Shown piece after piece: positions 32,191-40,412 of a DNA stretch of 64,000 nucleotides; the first letter of the stretch is position 1; each line of letters starts with the position of its first letter. A program made the translations under genes and the position numbers. Below the pieces are notes generated by a model. It was given only the letters and a program-made list of their open reading frames with translations, made no database searches and had not been told where the DNA came from. Location: positions 868,001 to 932,000 of the forward strand of contig NZ_CP045324.1 of NCBI RefSeq assembly GCF_009363275.1, read 5' to 3'. Origin of the DNA: Marinobacter sp. THAF197a (GTDB taxonomy: Bacteria; Pseudomonadota; Gammaproteobacteria; Pseudomonadales; Oleiphilaceae).

Positions 32191-33003
32191 ATGACTGACG
32201 TTACCGAAAGCCAGCGCGATGGTGTCTGGGCACACCCATACCAACTGGCTTCCGGCCAGACCCAGCAGCACCAGCTTGGCCATAAACGATTATGGGTGAC
32301 CCTGCTGGATCTGGAGTGGCAGATTCGGGAAGAGAAAATTGACGTCGAGTCTGATCCCCAGCACTGGCTGGAAACCACCGGCTACACTCTGCCTTCGGCC
32401 GAGATTGCTGCTCAGCGTTTTGTTCGCTCCAGCGACAACGGCGTGGTGAGTTTCTATCCGGCCATGGCCAGCCTGCCAACGGTGATTCGTCCTTTTCAGC
32501 CCCTGACAATTCCACCCGGCGCCCGTTGCGTTCTCTATGTGGGTACCGCACTCTGGATGAAAGTCTGCGTGGGTGAAGAGCGGTTGGAATTGGCGGAAAT
32601 CCCGCTGGCGCCACCTTCCCTGACCTGGCTTGGCCGGAATACCCGTGAAGGCGAGTTGTGTTACGCCTCGTCGACATATGGACGATTAGCGCTGGAAGCG
32701 GTACCCAAAAGGCCCTGGCGGGCGGTTACTCCGGTCACCATCATCAACAGTCGGGAGAAACCGCTCCTGCTGGAGCGTTTCAGCATGCCTACGCCCTTGT
32801 TGTCTCTGTATCGCAACGAGAAAGGGCAGCTGTGGACACCCGGTATCACGGTGGAATGCGAAACGGACATGAGTTCTGCCAGCTTGCAGATAGCGTCGTC
32901 TGTGGTTGCTGAGGCTGGCCCTTGCGAAGCCATCGCCCCGGCCCGGGAAAAGCTTGCCCGGGGCCGAAGGCTGGTTCGCGCCTTCGACCATATGTTTGGC
33001 TAA
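32191..33003 (+). CDS. DUF432-family protein
   Basis: 270 residues, soluble, beta-rich, without a signal peptide. The pattern HPYQLASGQ... and the central RPFQPLTIPPGARCVLYVGTALWMKV resemble DUF432, whose members usually sit beside an MscS channel, as here (22 bases to the MscS GTG). That conserved pairing suggests a regulator or accessory protein of the channel. No biochemical function is established. The AAGGAG ribosome site lies somewhat far from the ATG. Confidence 0.72.
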   Translation: MTDVTESQRDGVWAHPYQLASGQTQQHQLGHKRLWVTLLDLEWQIREEKIDVESDPQHWLETTGYTLPSAEIAAQRFVRSSDNGVVSFYPAMASLPTVIRPFQPLTIPPGARCVLYVGTALWMKVCVGEERLELAEIPLAPPSLTWLGRNTREGELCYASSTYGRLALEAVPKRPWRAVTPVTIINSREKPLLLERFSMPTPLLSLYRNEKGQLWTPGITVECETDMSSASLQIASSVVAEAGPCEAIAPAREKLARGRRLVRAFDHMFG

Positions 33004-33025
33004 CAGCCGCTACAGGAGCAGTTAC

Positions 33026-33913
33026 GTGTTGGAAGCAATTCAGGCAACCATAACACAGGTGATCAACGGGATTGCCTGGGGGCAGTGGTTGTCCGCCGGA
33101 TTCTTGCTGGCTCTGGGTATCGTTCTGGGTTCACTGGTGGCCCGCAGCGTTGGCCGTATGGTTGAGAGCCGGGTGTCTCGCCATCACATGGTGATGATTC
33201 GCCGGTTGTTCTTCTATGCAATCTTCATGTTGTTCGCCATGGCAGCGCTGCGCGAGGCTGGGTTTTCTCTCGAGGTTGTACTGGGTGCCGCCGGTATTCT
33301 GACCGTCGCCATCGGTTTTGCCTCGCAAACCTCAGCCTCCAACATCATCAGCGGGTTGTTCCTGGTCATGGAGAAACCCTTCGAGATTGGTGACTTTATC
33401 GAGGTGGATGCCACTATCGGGGAAATCGTTTCTATTGACTTGCTGAGTGTGAAACTGCGCACGCCGGACAACCTGTATGTGCGAATCCCCAATGAAACAC
33501 TGATCAAGACCCGGTTGGTGAACCGCTCCCGCTTTCCCATTCGCCGGATTGATCTGACGGTGGGTATTGCCTACGCGGAAGATGTAGAGCGTGTCAGTGA
33601 TCTGTTGCTGGAGCTGGCGGAGAAAAATGCGGTATGCCTTGAAGAACCCAAGCCATTTGTTCTGGTAACGGGCTTTGGCGCGTCCTCCGTGGATCTGCAA
33701 TTTTCCTTCTGGGTACCCAAAGACAAGTTCTTCGAGGGCCGTGGTGGCATGATGGTGGCCATCAAGAAAACACTGGACCAGCAGGGTATCGAGATTCCGT
33801 TCCCCCATACCAGCATATACGCCGGTAGCCATTCCGCGCCCTTCCGTGTGCAACTGATGGGCCCGGAACAACAGAAAGATAAGGACTCCCCGGATGTCGA
33901 GCGAGACAACTGA
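33026..33913 (+). CDS. MscS-family mechanosensitive channel
   Basis: 295 residues from GTG 33026 (GGAG 7 bases upstream); an upstream ATG would overlap DUF432. Three membrane helices (about 18-40, 60-80, 88-110) end in a pore helix rich in Gly/Ala (VVLGAAGILTVAIGFASQTSASNIISG). The beta domain then follows (IGDFIEVDATIGEIVSIDLLSVKLRT). It releases solutes on hypo-osmotic shock. It overlaps the RimB-like gene by 20 bases. Confidence 0.92.
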   Translation: MLEAIQATITQVINGIAWGQWLSAGFLLALGIVLGSLVARSVGRMVESRVSRHHMVMIRRLFFYAIFMLFAMAALREAGFSLEVVLGAAGILTVAIGFASQTSASNIISGLFLVMEKPFEIGDFIEVDATIGEIVSIDLLSVKLRTPDNLYVRIPNETLIKTRLVNRSRFPIRRIDLTVGIAYAEDVERVSDLLLELAEKNAVCLEEPKPFVLVTGFGASSVDLQFSFWVPKDKFFEGRGGMMVAIKKTLDQQGIEIPFPHTSIYAGSHSAPFRVQLMGPEQQKDKDSPDVERDN

Positions 33914-34385
33914 AGTAATCAAGAGCACTCAACCCATCCAGGCGGATAACAAGATCGCTCTGGGGTGGCGGGAATGGGTGGCCCTGCCGGATCTGGATAT
34001 TGGCCGAATCAAGGCGAAAGTGGATACCGGTGCGCGCACATCGTGCCTGCACACCTTTCGCACCGAACCCTACACGGAGAACGGAGAACGCAGGGTGAAA
34101 TTCTGGGTACACCCCGTTCAGAACGATTTGCACCAGGTAGTGGAATGCGATGCCAAAGTGCTTGATGAGCGAACGGTATCGGATTCCGGAGGGCACAAAG
34201 AAATGCGGCTGGTGATTGAGACCACCCTGGTGGTGGGCGATCAGAGCTGGCCTATTGAAATGACACTGACCAATCGGGATTCCATGCGGTTCCGGATGTT
34301 GCTGGGCCGTACCGCCATGGCGGGCCGGTCCCTGATCTACCCTGAAGCTTCCTACCTGGCCGGTAAGCCGGCATTAAGGACCTGA
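33894..34385 (+). CDS. rimB: RimB-like retropepsin (putative ATP-dependent zinc protease family)
   Basis: 163 residues. The DTGA motif in KVDTGARTSCLH marks a retropepsin-like aspartic protease fold, earlier annotated as zinc protease. In Pseudomonas RimB acts with RimA on the RimK system, which adds glutamates to ribosomal protein S6; RimB is thought to trim the tails. The adjacency to rimK (two bases apart) supports this here. No separate rimA is visible nearby. Confidence 0.8.
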   Translation: MSSETTEVIKSTQPIQADNKIALGWREWVALPDLDIGRIKAKVDTGARTSCLHTFRTEPYTENGERRVKFWVHPVQNDLHQVVECDAKVLDERTVSDSGGHKEMRLVIETTLVVGDQSWPIEMTLTNRDSMRFRMLLGRTAMAGRSLIYPEASYLAGKPALRT

Positions 34386-34387
34386 AT

Positions 34388-35293
34388 ATGAAAATTGCGG
34401 TACTGTCGCGAAACCGTCACCTGTACTCAACCCGGCGTCTGGTGGAGGAAGGCATTAACCGTGGCCACGAAGTGAAGGTGATCGATGCCTTGCATTGCTC
34501 CATGAACATCACTTCTGCGAACCCGTTGATCCACTATCACGAAGAAGTGCTGGAAGACTTCGACGTGGTGATTCCCCGGATTGGTGCCTCGGTCACCTTC
34601 TACGGCACTGCGGTACTGCGCCAGTTCGAAATGATGGGTGTGTTTCCGCTGAACGAATCCGTGGCCATTACCCGTTCCCGGGACAAATTGCGTTCCCTGC
34701 AGCTGCTGGCCCGTAAGGGCGTGGGCATGCCGGTCACCGGCTTTGCCAACAAGCCGGACAACGTGCCGGAATTGCTGAAAATGGTGGGCGGCGCGCCGGT
34801 GGTGATCAAGCTGTTGCAGGGTACCCAGGGCATTGGCGTGGTGCTGGCGGAAACCCGCAAGGCGGCAGAATCAGTGATTGAGGCCTTTATGGGCCTGAAG
34901 GCAGACATCCTGGTGCAGGAGTTCATCAAGGAAGCCGGCGGCGCTGACATTCGCTGTTTTGTGATTGGCGACAAGGTCATTGCCGCCATGAAACGCCAGG
35001 GCGCCGAGGGTGAGTTCCGCTCTAACCTGCATCGGGGCGGCACGGCCTCGCTGGTCCGCATTACCCCGGAAGAGCGCCGCACCGCTATTACCGCCGCCAA
35101 GGCCATGGGCCTGAACGTGGCGGGTGTGGACTTGTTGCGCTCCAGCCGTGGCCCGCTGGTGATGGAAGTAAACTCCTCGCCGGGCCTGGAAGGCATCGAG
35201 AATGCCACCGGCAAGAACGTGGCAGGCATGATCATTAACTGGACAGAAAAGAACTACAAACCCTGGAAAACCAAAACCCGGGGCAGGGGATAA
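34388..35293 (+). CDS. rimK: Ribosomal protein S6 glutamate ligase RimK
   Basis: 301 residues. ATP-grasp ligase that adds glutamate residues to the C-terminus of S6 (and can make poly-glutamate). Opening MKIAVLSRNRHLYSTRRLVE, RGGTASLVRITPEE and the metal/ATP motif VMEVNSSPGLEGIE are RimK signatures. Between rimB and an aspartoacylase-like gene, it makes a glutamate-tail add/remove cluster likely. Confidence 0.94.
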   Translation: MKIAVLSRNRHLYSTRRLVEEGINRGHEVKVIDALHCSMNITSANPLIHYHEEVLEDFDVVIPRIGASVTFYGTAVLRQFEMMGVFPLNESVAITRSRDKLRSLQLLARKGVGMPVTGFANKPDNVPELLKMVGGAPVVIKLLQGTQGIGVVLAETRKAAESVIEAFMGLKADILVQEFIKEAGGADIRCFVIGDKVIAAMKRQGAEGEFRSNLHRGGTASLVRITPEERRTAITAAKAMGLNVAGVDLLRSSRGPLVMEVNSSPGLEGIENATGKNVAGMIINWTEKNYKPWKTKTRGRG

Positions 35294-35299
35294 GCGCGC

Positions 35300-36367
35300 A
35301 TGGCAAGAGCACCGTTTGAAATCGCTGGCGTACAGGTAAAAGCCGGTACCCGTGAGACTGTGGAAGTCCCGGTGGCCAAACTCTATACCCATACACCGCT
35401 GCACATTCCTGTGGAAGTGGTGCACGGCCGCCGTGACGGCCCGGTGCTGATGGTGTGTGGTGCGATTCATGGCGATGAAATCAACGGTGTGGAAATAATC
35501 CGCCGGGTGTTGAAAAACGGCGCACTCCGGCACCTGCGGGGCACGCTGGTGGCAGTTCCTATCGTTAACATCTTCGGATTTGTGCAGCGCACCCGTTACC
35601 TGCCGGACCGCCGGGACCTGAATCGTTGCTTCCCGGGCTCGGAAACCGGTTCGCTGGGCGGCCGCATTGCCTACCTGTTGCGCACCCAAATTATGGAAAA
35701 GGTCACCCACATTATCGACCTGCACACCGGCGCCATTCACCGCTTCAACCTGCCGCAAATCCGGGCCGAGCTGAAGAACCCGGAAACCTCCCGAATGGCG
35801 GATGCCTTTGGCGCCCCCATCATCATTAATGCAGGTCTTCGGGAAGGCAGCCTGCGGGCCTACGCCGATTCCCTGGATATTCCGGTCATCACCTTTGAAG
35901 GCGGTGAGGCCTTGCGCTTTGATGATGTGGTTATCGCCAGCGGTGTGAAGGGTATTATCCGGGTGATGCGGGAACTGGAAATGGTGCCTGCCAAGAAAGG
36001 CCCGAGGGCGCCCAGAAAGCGCTCTGAAACTGCGGCTAATTCACAGTGGGTGCGGGCGGATATGGACGGCATCATGCGCCCCGTGGCCAGCCTCGGCCAG
36101 AAGGTGCGTAAAGGTCAGAAACTGGCCATGGTGGCGGATCCCTTTGGTGAGTCGGAGGTGGCGATCACGTCCCCCTGTTCCGGCATCGTGATCTGTGTGA
36201 ACAACCTGCCACTGGTGAACGAAGGCGAGGCCATCTATCACATCGCCCGCTTCGACGAGCTGGGCGAAGCTGAAAAAGCCATGGACTACTTCCGCAGCTC
36301 CTTCGAGAGCGAAGTGTCGGAAGACGCGGTAGTGCCCGTACACCCCTGGGACGAACTGCAAAAATAA
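35300..36367 (+). CDS. Succinylglutamate desuccinylase/aspartoacylase-family metallohydrolase
   Basis: 355 residues. M14-like zinc hydrolase with the GAIHGDEINGVE zinc site (His/Glu) and DLHTG later. A C-terminal domain (about 250-335) resembles a biotinyl/lipoyl-like barrel (DMDGIMRPVASLGQKVRKGQKL). It starts 6 bases after rimK. Members of this family often follow rimK, so it may remove an acyl or glutamyl group linked to the RimK product. Substrate unknown; it is not the canonical astE of arginine catabolism, which lies in the ast operon. Confidence 0.85.
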   Translation: MARAPFEIAGVQVKAGTRETVEVPVAKLYTHTPLHIPVEVVHGRRDGPVLMVCGAIHGDEINGVEIIRRVLKNGALRHLRGTLVAVPIVNIFGFVQRTRYLPDRRDLNRCFPGSETGSLGGRIAYLLRTQIMEKVTHIIDLHTGAIHRFNLPQIRAELKNPETSRMADAFGAPIIINAGLREGSLRAYADSLDIPVITFEGGEALRFDDVVIASGVKGIIRVMRELEMVPAKKGPRAPRKRSETAANSQWVRADMDGIMRPVASLGQKVRKGQKLAMVADPFGESEVAITSPCSGIVICVNNLPLVNEGEAIYHIARFDELGEAEKAMDYFRSSFESEVSEDAVVPVHPWDELQK

Positions 36368-36381
36368 CCGGAGTTGGTACT

Positions 36382-36807
36382 ATGATCTGGCACCAGAACA
36401 CCATCGAACTGGCCCCGCTGCCCAGGGGTTTTCACCTGGTCACCAATGAAATTCTGGCCCAGGCGCCGGAACTGACCAACTGCGAAGTGGGGCTGCTGCA
36501 CCTGTTCATCCAGCATACCTCCGCTTCCCTGGCGGTCAACGAGAATGCCGATCCCGATGTCCGGGGCGACCTGGAGCGTCATTTCAACGTTATGGTGCCC
36601 CAGAATGCTCCGCATTATGAGCACACCATGGAAGGCCCGGACGACATGCCGGCCCACATCAAGAGTGTGATGATCGGCCCGTCACTGACGCTGCCCATCA
36701 GTCACGGCCATCTGGCCCTGGGTACCTGGCAGGGTATCTATGTGTGTGAACACCGGGATAACGCCGGTAGCCGGAAAATTGTGGCAACGTTGCAGGGGCG
36801 TTGGTAA
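36382..36807 (+). CDS. yjbQ: YjbQ-family protein (UPF0047)
   Basis: 141 residues, family length. LLHLFIQHTSASLAVNENADPDVRGDLE and the ISHGHLALGTWQGIYVCEHRD end are the conserved signatures. Some members show weak thiamine-phosphate synthase activity, but the physiological role is open. It is the last of the run from DUF432, 14 bases after the metallohydrolase. Confidence 0.9.
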   Translation: MIWHQNTIELAPLPRGFHLVTNEILAQAPELTNCEVGLLHLFIQHTSASLAVNENADPDVRGDLERHFNVMVPQNAPHYEHTMEGPDDMPAHIKSVMIGPSLTLPISHGHLALGTWQGIYVCEHRDNAGSRKIVATLQGRW

Positions 36808-36840
36808 GCCACATTAACTTCACGGATATTATCGGGCCCG

Positions 36841-36895
36841 GATGGGTGGTGGCCTACCCAAACTCATTCTACTGATGGGTGGGAACCCGCCCATT
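36841..36895. promoter_or_regulatory. Two related dyads, candidate activator sites for the DctD-type regulator
   Basis: TGGGT...ACCCA dyad at 36843-36860 (centre 36851.5) and ATGGGTGG-GAAC-CCGCCCAT at 36875-36894 (centre 36884.5). Both begin GATGGGTGG and their centres are 33 bp apart, three helical turns, which places two dimers on one DNA face. They are about 130 and 100 bases before the predicted start from the sigma-54 promoter. Confidence 0.55.
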
Positions 36896-36956
36896 ATCAC
36901 CGTCCGATAACAGCAACTAAGACTTAACCTTCTGTTCTTTGGCCGTTTTCCCGATC

Positions 36957-36972
36957 TGGCCTGGTGCTTGCT
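36957..36972 (+). promoter_or_regulatory. Sigma-54 promoter of the TAXI-TRAP operon
   Basis: TGGC-N7-TTGCT matches the -24/-12 core of the sigma-54 consensus with correct spacing; only the two positions after TGGC differ. It is 76 bases before the TAXI start. A sigma-54 activator gene and its sensor lie in the same cluster. Confidence 0.75.
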
Positions 36973-37047
36973 GATTGCTTCCCCCAGCGGGGCTCTTCTC
37001 TGGCCTCATCAGCACCCAACCAACAAGACCAATCGGGAGCACTCATT

Positions 37048-38025
37048 ATGAGATTCCAATCCATTGCGGCGACTGCGCTCGCCTACGCTGTTTTTGCAAC
37101 CCCTGTTCTGGCTCAGGATCGTTCCGGCTGGCCGACCAGTTTTACCGTCGGTACGGCGAGCCAGGGCGGAACCTACTTCGCTTACGGATCTGGCTGGGCA
37201 AACTTTGTGGCGAAGAATCTGGGGGTCTCTGGTGGGGCTGAAATCACCGGTGGCCCGGTTCAGAACATGGCGCTGGTCCATACGGGTGATCTAAAGCTCG
37301 GCTTAACCACCATGGGCCCCGCCCGGGAAGCGGTTGATGGCCAAAGCCCCCTGGCTCCGGGAATGAAGATGGATAATGTCTGCGCCATGTTCCCGATGTA
37401 CGAGACTCCTTTTTCTATTGCCGCGTTATCCAGTTCCGGTATTGCTTCGATCTCGGATATTCCACCTGGTGCAACGATCGGGTTTGGTCCCGCTGGCTCC
37501 ACTTCGGATACCTATTTTCCGCGCATGATGGAAGCTTTGGGTGTTGATTTTAAACGTCGCAATGGAAGTTGGTCCGATCTTGGTGGACAGCTTCAGGACG
37601 GGTTGATTGATGTGGTGGCTTTCGCCGCAGGTATTCCCATTCCGGCGGTCAGTCAGTTGGAGGTGCAGACTGATGTGAACGTTATTGGCATGAATGATAA
37701 CGAAGCAAAAACGATCACAGACAGTTTTCCGGTGTCTGAATTCATTATTCCGGCCAGCACCTATCAGTCACTGGATGAGCCTTCCCGTGTGGTCTCGATG
37801 TGGAACTTCGCCATGGTGAACTGCGATATGCCTGAAAGTTTTGTATACGAAGTCACCAAACTGACCATGGAGAACAATGCCGAGATGGTGTCAATCCATC
37901 GGGCTGCCCTTCATTCTGTCCCCGAAAACTATACCCAGAACCAGGCACTGCCATGGCACCCGGGTGCGGCCCGCTGGTTTAACGAGAACGGCTACCCCAT
38001 CGACGACGCGGCTATCAAACACTGA
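37048..38025 (+). CDS. TAXI-type TRAP transporter solute-binding protein
   Basis: 325 residues from ATG 37048 with GGGA upstream; an earlier in-frame start at 36964 is the wrong side of the signal peptide. Signal peptide 1-23 ends VLA-Q. The mature start (FTVGTASQGGTYFAYGSGW) and GFGPAGSTSDTYFPRMMEALG identify the TAXI subfamily, which binds small organic acids such as 2-oxoglutarate or glutamate. The fused permease follows. Ligand cannot be read from sequence. Confidence 0.9.
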   Translation: MRFQSIAATALAYAVFATPVLAQDRSGWPTSFTVGTASQGGTYFAYGSGWANFVAKNLGVSGGAEITGGPVQNMALVHTGDLKLGLTTMGPAREAVDGQSPLAPGMKMDNVCAMFPMYETPFSIAALSSSGIASISDIPPGATIGFGPAGSTSDTYFPRMMEALGVDFKRRNGSWSDLGGQLQDGLIDVVAFAAGIPIPAVSQLEVQTDVNVIGMNDNEAKTITDSFPVSEFIIPASTYQSLDEPSRVVSMWNFAMVNCDMPESFVYEVTKLTMENNAEMVSIHRAALHSVPENYTQNQALPWHPGAARWFNENGYPIDDAAIKH

Positions 38026-38109
38026 TGAATGTTGCCGGTGGGCCACTTTGCAGCTCACTGGCAACCGCTCGTTACCGATTTACCGCCTCCCGGACAGGCA
38101 GGACTTATC

Positions 38110-40305
38110 ATGAACAAAAAACCATTCCAGAGTGGTGGAGACACACCGCTTGCAGAAAATCTGACGGTCAATGAAGACCACATCCTAGCCCACAATGTGG
38201 ATGACGAACCCGTAGAGGCCAACCGCCGACTGTTCACCGGTGTTCTGATGAAGTTCGTGGTGATGCTGGCCATTGCCTATTCTGCTTTTCATCTCTACAT
38301 ACTGAACGTGGCGCCCATGGAAACCTGGTCGTTCCGAATTGTGCACGTGGCTGGAGCGCTGGTGCTGGGCTTTGTCCTGTTTGCCGGTGCGCGGTTCGTG
38401 TCCGGTGATGAAGGCGGTGTTCGGCATCGCTGGACCACCTGGTTTGCGGCTGTTGCCCTGATTCCTGCAGTCTACGTGTTGTATCAGATCTATGTATTCC
38501 ATCAGATGATTCTGGACGGCGCCATGCGGATTCCCGCCGAGCTGGAAACCTGGCACTTTGGTTGGCCTCTGCTGGCCGCCTCTGGCGTGGGCATTGTGAT
38601 GAGTTGGTTCCATCAACGTGATCGTGCCCGGTTCAGTGTGCCAGACCTGGTCTTGATCATCTGCTCGGTGGCCGTCGCAGCGTATCTGTTGGTGGTTTTC
38701 AACACGTCCATGCGTATGACCACCGGCACCGCCTTCGCCCCCGTGGGAATTTCCTTTGCGGCAGTGGCAGGCACAGCGCTGATTATGGAACTTACCCGCA
38801 GGGTAGCCGGCATGGCCCTGGTGGTCATTGCCCTGGTGTTTCTGGCTTATGTGTTTGCAGGCCCGTACCTGCCGGGTTTCCTTGGCTATCCGGGGCTCTC
38901 GGTTCAACGGTTCTTCAGCCAGGTATACACCGATGCGGGTATTCTGGGGCCCACCACGGCGGTGTCCTCAACCTACATCATTCTGTTCATCATCTTCGCC
39001 GCGTTTCTGCAGGCTTCGAAAGTCGGTGACTATTTTGTCAATTTCGCCTTCGCGGCGGCCGGCCGTTCCCGGGGTGGTCCGGCCAAGGTGTCCATCTTCG
39101 CTTCCGGTCTGATGGGCATGATCAACGGCACCAGTGCCGGCAACGTGGTGTCTACCGGATCCCTGACCATCCCGTTAATGAAGCGAGTTGGCTACAGCAA
39201 AAAATCGGCTGGCGCAGTTGAGGCGGCGGCATCCACGGGCGGGCAGATCATGCCACCGATTATGGGCGCCGGCGCGTTCATCATGGCCGAGATCACTGGC
39301 ATCCCCTATACGGAGATTGCCATTGCCGCGGTGATTCCTGCGATTCTCTATTTCGCCTCGGTGTACTTCATGGTTGATTTCGAGGCCAAGAAACTGGGGA
39401 TGCGGGGTATGCGCGCGGACGAACTGCCGGACCTTCGGCTGATGCTGCGCCAGGTCTATCTGTTTGTTCCCATCATCATCCTTATCGTGGCGCTGTTTCA
39501 GGGCTACTCGGTGATTCGTGCCGGCACACTAGCCACTATTTCGGCGGCGGTGGTGAGCTGGATTTCGCCCAACAAGATGGGGTTGCGCCAGATTCTGCAC
39601 GCGTTCGAGATAGCGGCCTACATGTCCATCCAGATTATCGTGGTCTGTGCTGCGGCCGGTGTGATTGTGGGGGTGATATCACTGACCGGTGTTGGCGCCC
39701 GTTTCTCTGTGTTACTTCTGGATGTGGCGGCCCATAGCAACCTGCTGGCGCTTGTGTTTGCCATGTTCATTTCCATCCTGCTGGGTATGGGCATGCCAAC
39801 CACCGCGGCTTATGCGGTTGCTGCTTCGGTTGTCGCGCCCGGATTGGTCCAGTTGGGCATTGAACCGCTCACGGCACACTTCTTCGTGTTCTACTTTGCC
39901 GTTGTCTCGGCGATTACACCGCCGGTGGCCCTGGCATCCTATGCGGCAGCGGGTATCTCCGGCGCTAATGCTATGTCTACTTCCGTGGCCTCCTTCCGTA
40001 TCGGTATTGCTGCGTTTATTGTGCCGTTCATGTTCTTCTACAACAGTGCCTTGTTGATGGACGGCGGCTGGTTTGAGATTGCCCGGGCGTTGATGACGGC
40101 AACCTTTGGCGTGTATCTGTTGTCGGCAGGTGTACTGGGCTGGTTCGCCCGCTCTACAGCGCCGGTTCCGGTGCGGATTTTGCTGGTGGTTGCGGCCTTG
40201 CTCACCATCGAGGGCGGTTTATGGACTGATCTCGCGGGTATCGGGCTGGCACTCCTGGCGATCTTTATCCAGCGCAGGGTGGCACCGGCTCTGGCCGCCG
40301 CCTGA
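38110..40305 (+). CDS. TRAP transporter fused permease (DctQM)
   Basis: 731 residues from ATG 38110 with AGGA upstream. The first four helices (about 45-240) are the small DctQ part and the next twelve or so the DctM part. The signature GMINGTSAGNVVSTGSLTIPLMKR and GGQIMPPIMGAGAFIMAEITG are DctM loops. Fused permeases are the partners of TAXI binding proteins. A sodium gradient drives uptake in characterised TRAP systems, which suits a marine host. Confidence 0.93.
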   Translation: MNKKPFQSGGDTPLAENLTVNEDHILAHNVDDEPVEANRRLFTGVLMKFVVMLAIAYSAFHLYILNVAPMETWSFRIVHVAGALVLGFVLFAGARFVSGDEGGVRHRWTTWFAAVALIPAVYVLYQIYVFHQMILDGAMRIPAELETWHFGWPLLAASGVGIVMSWFHQRDRARFSVPDLVLIICSVAVAAYLLVVFNTSMRMTTGTAFAPVGISFAAVAGTALIMELTRRVAGMALVVIALVFLAYVFAGPYLPGFLGYPGLSVQRFFSQVYTDAGILGPTTAVSSTYIILFIIFAAFLQASKVGDYFVNFAFAAAGRSRGGPAKVSIFASGLMGMINGTSAGNVVSTGSLTIPLMKRVGYSKKSAGAVEAAASTGGQIMPPIMGAGAFIMAEITGIPYTEIAIAAVIPAILYFASVYFMVDFEAKKLGMRGMRADELPDLRLMLRQVYLFVPIIILIVALFQGYSVIRAGTLATISAAVVSWISPNKMGLRQILHAFEIAAYMSIQIIVVCAAAGVIVGVISLTGVGARFSVLLLDVAAHSNLLALVFAMFISILLGMGMPTTAAYAVAASVVAPGLVQLGIEPLTAHFFVFYFAVVSAITPPVALASYAAAGISGANAMSTSVASFRIGIAAFIVPFMFFYNSALLMDGGWFEIARALMTATFGVYLLSAGVLGWFARSTAPVPVRILLVVAALLTIEGGLWTDLAGIGLALLAIFIQRRVAPALAAA

Positions 40306-40412
40306 CCTGGCCTGTGCCTGGCCGGGCAGCCTGCTGCAAAGCGGGTTGTCCTGCCAGACCGGGGGCGCTAGGCTTGACCTGAGCCCCTCTAAGCTTCTCG
40401 GAACAAAGTCTC

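Noticed and set aside
32906..33025. Upstream start for the MscS gene
   Set aside because: It would overlap the DUF432 gene by almost 100 bases and place extra residues before helix 1.
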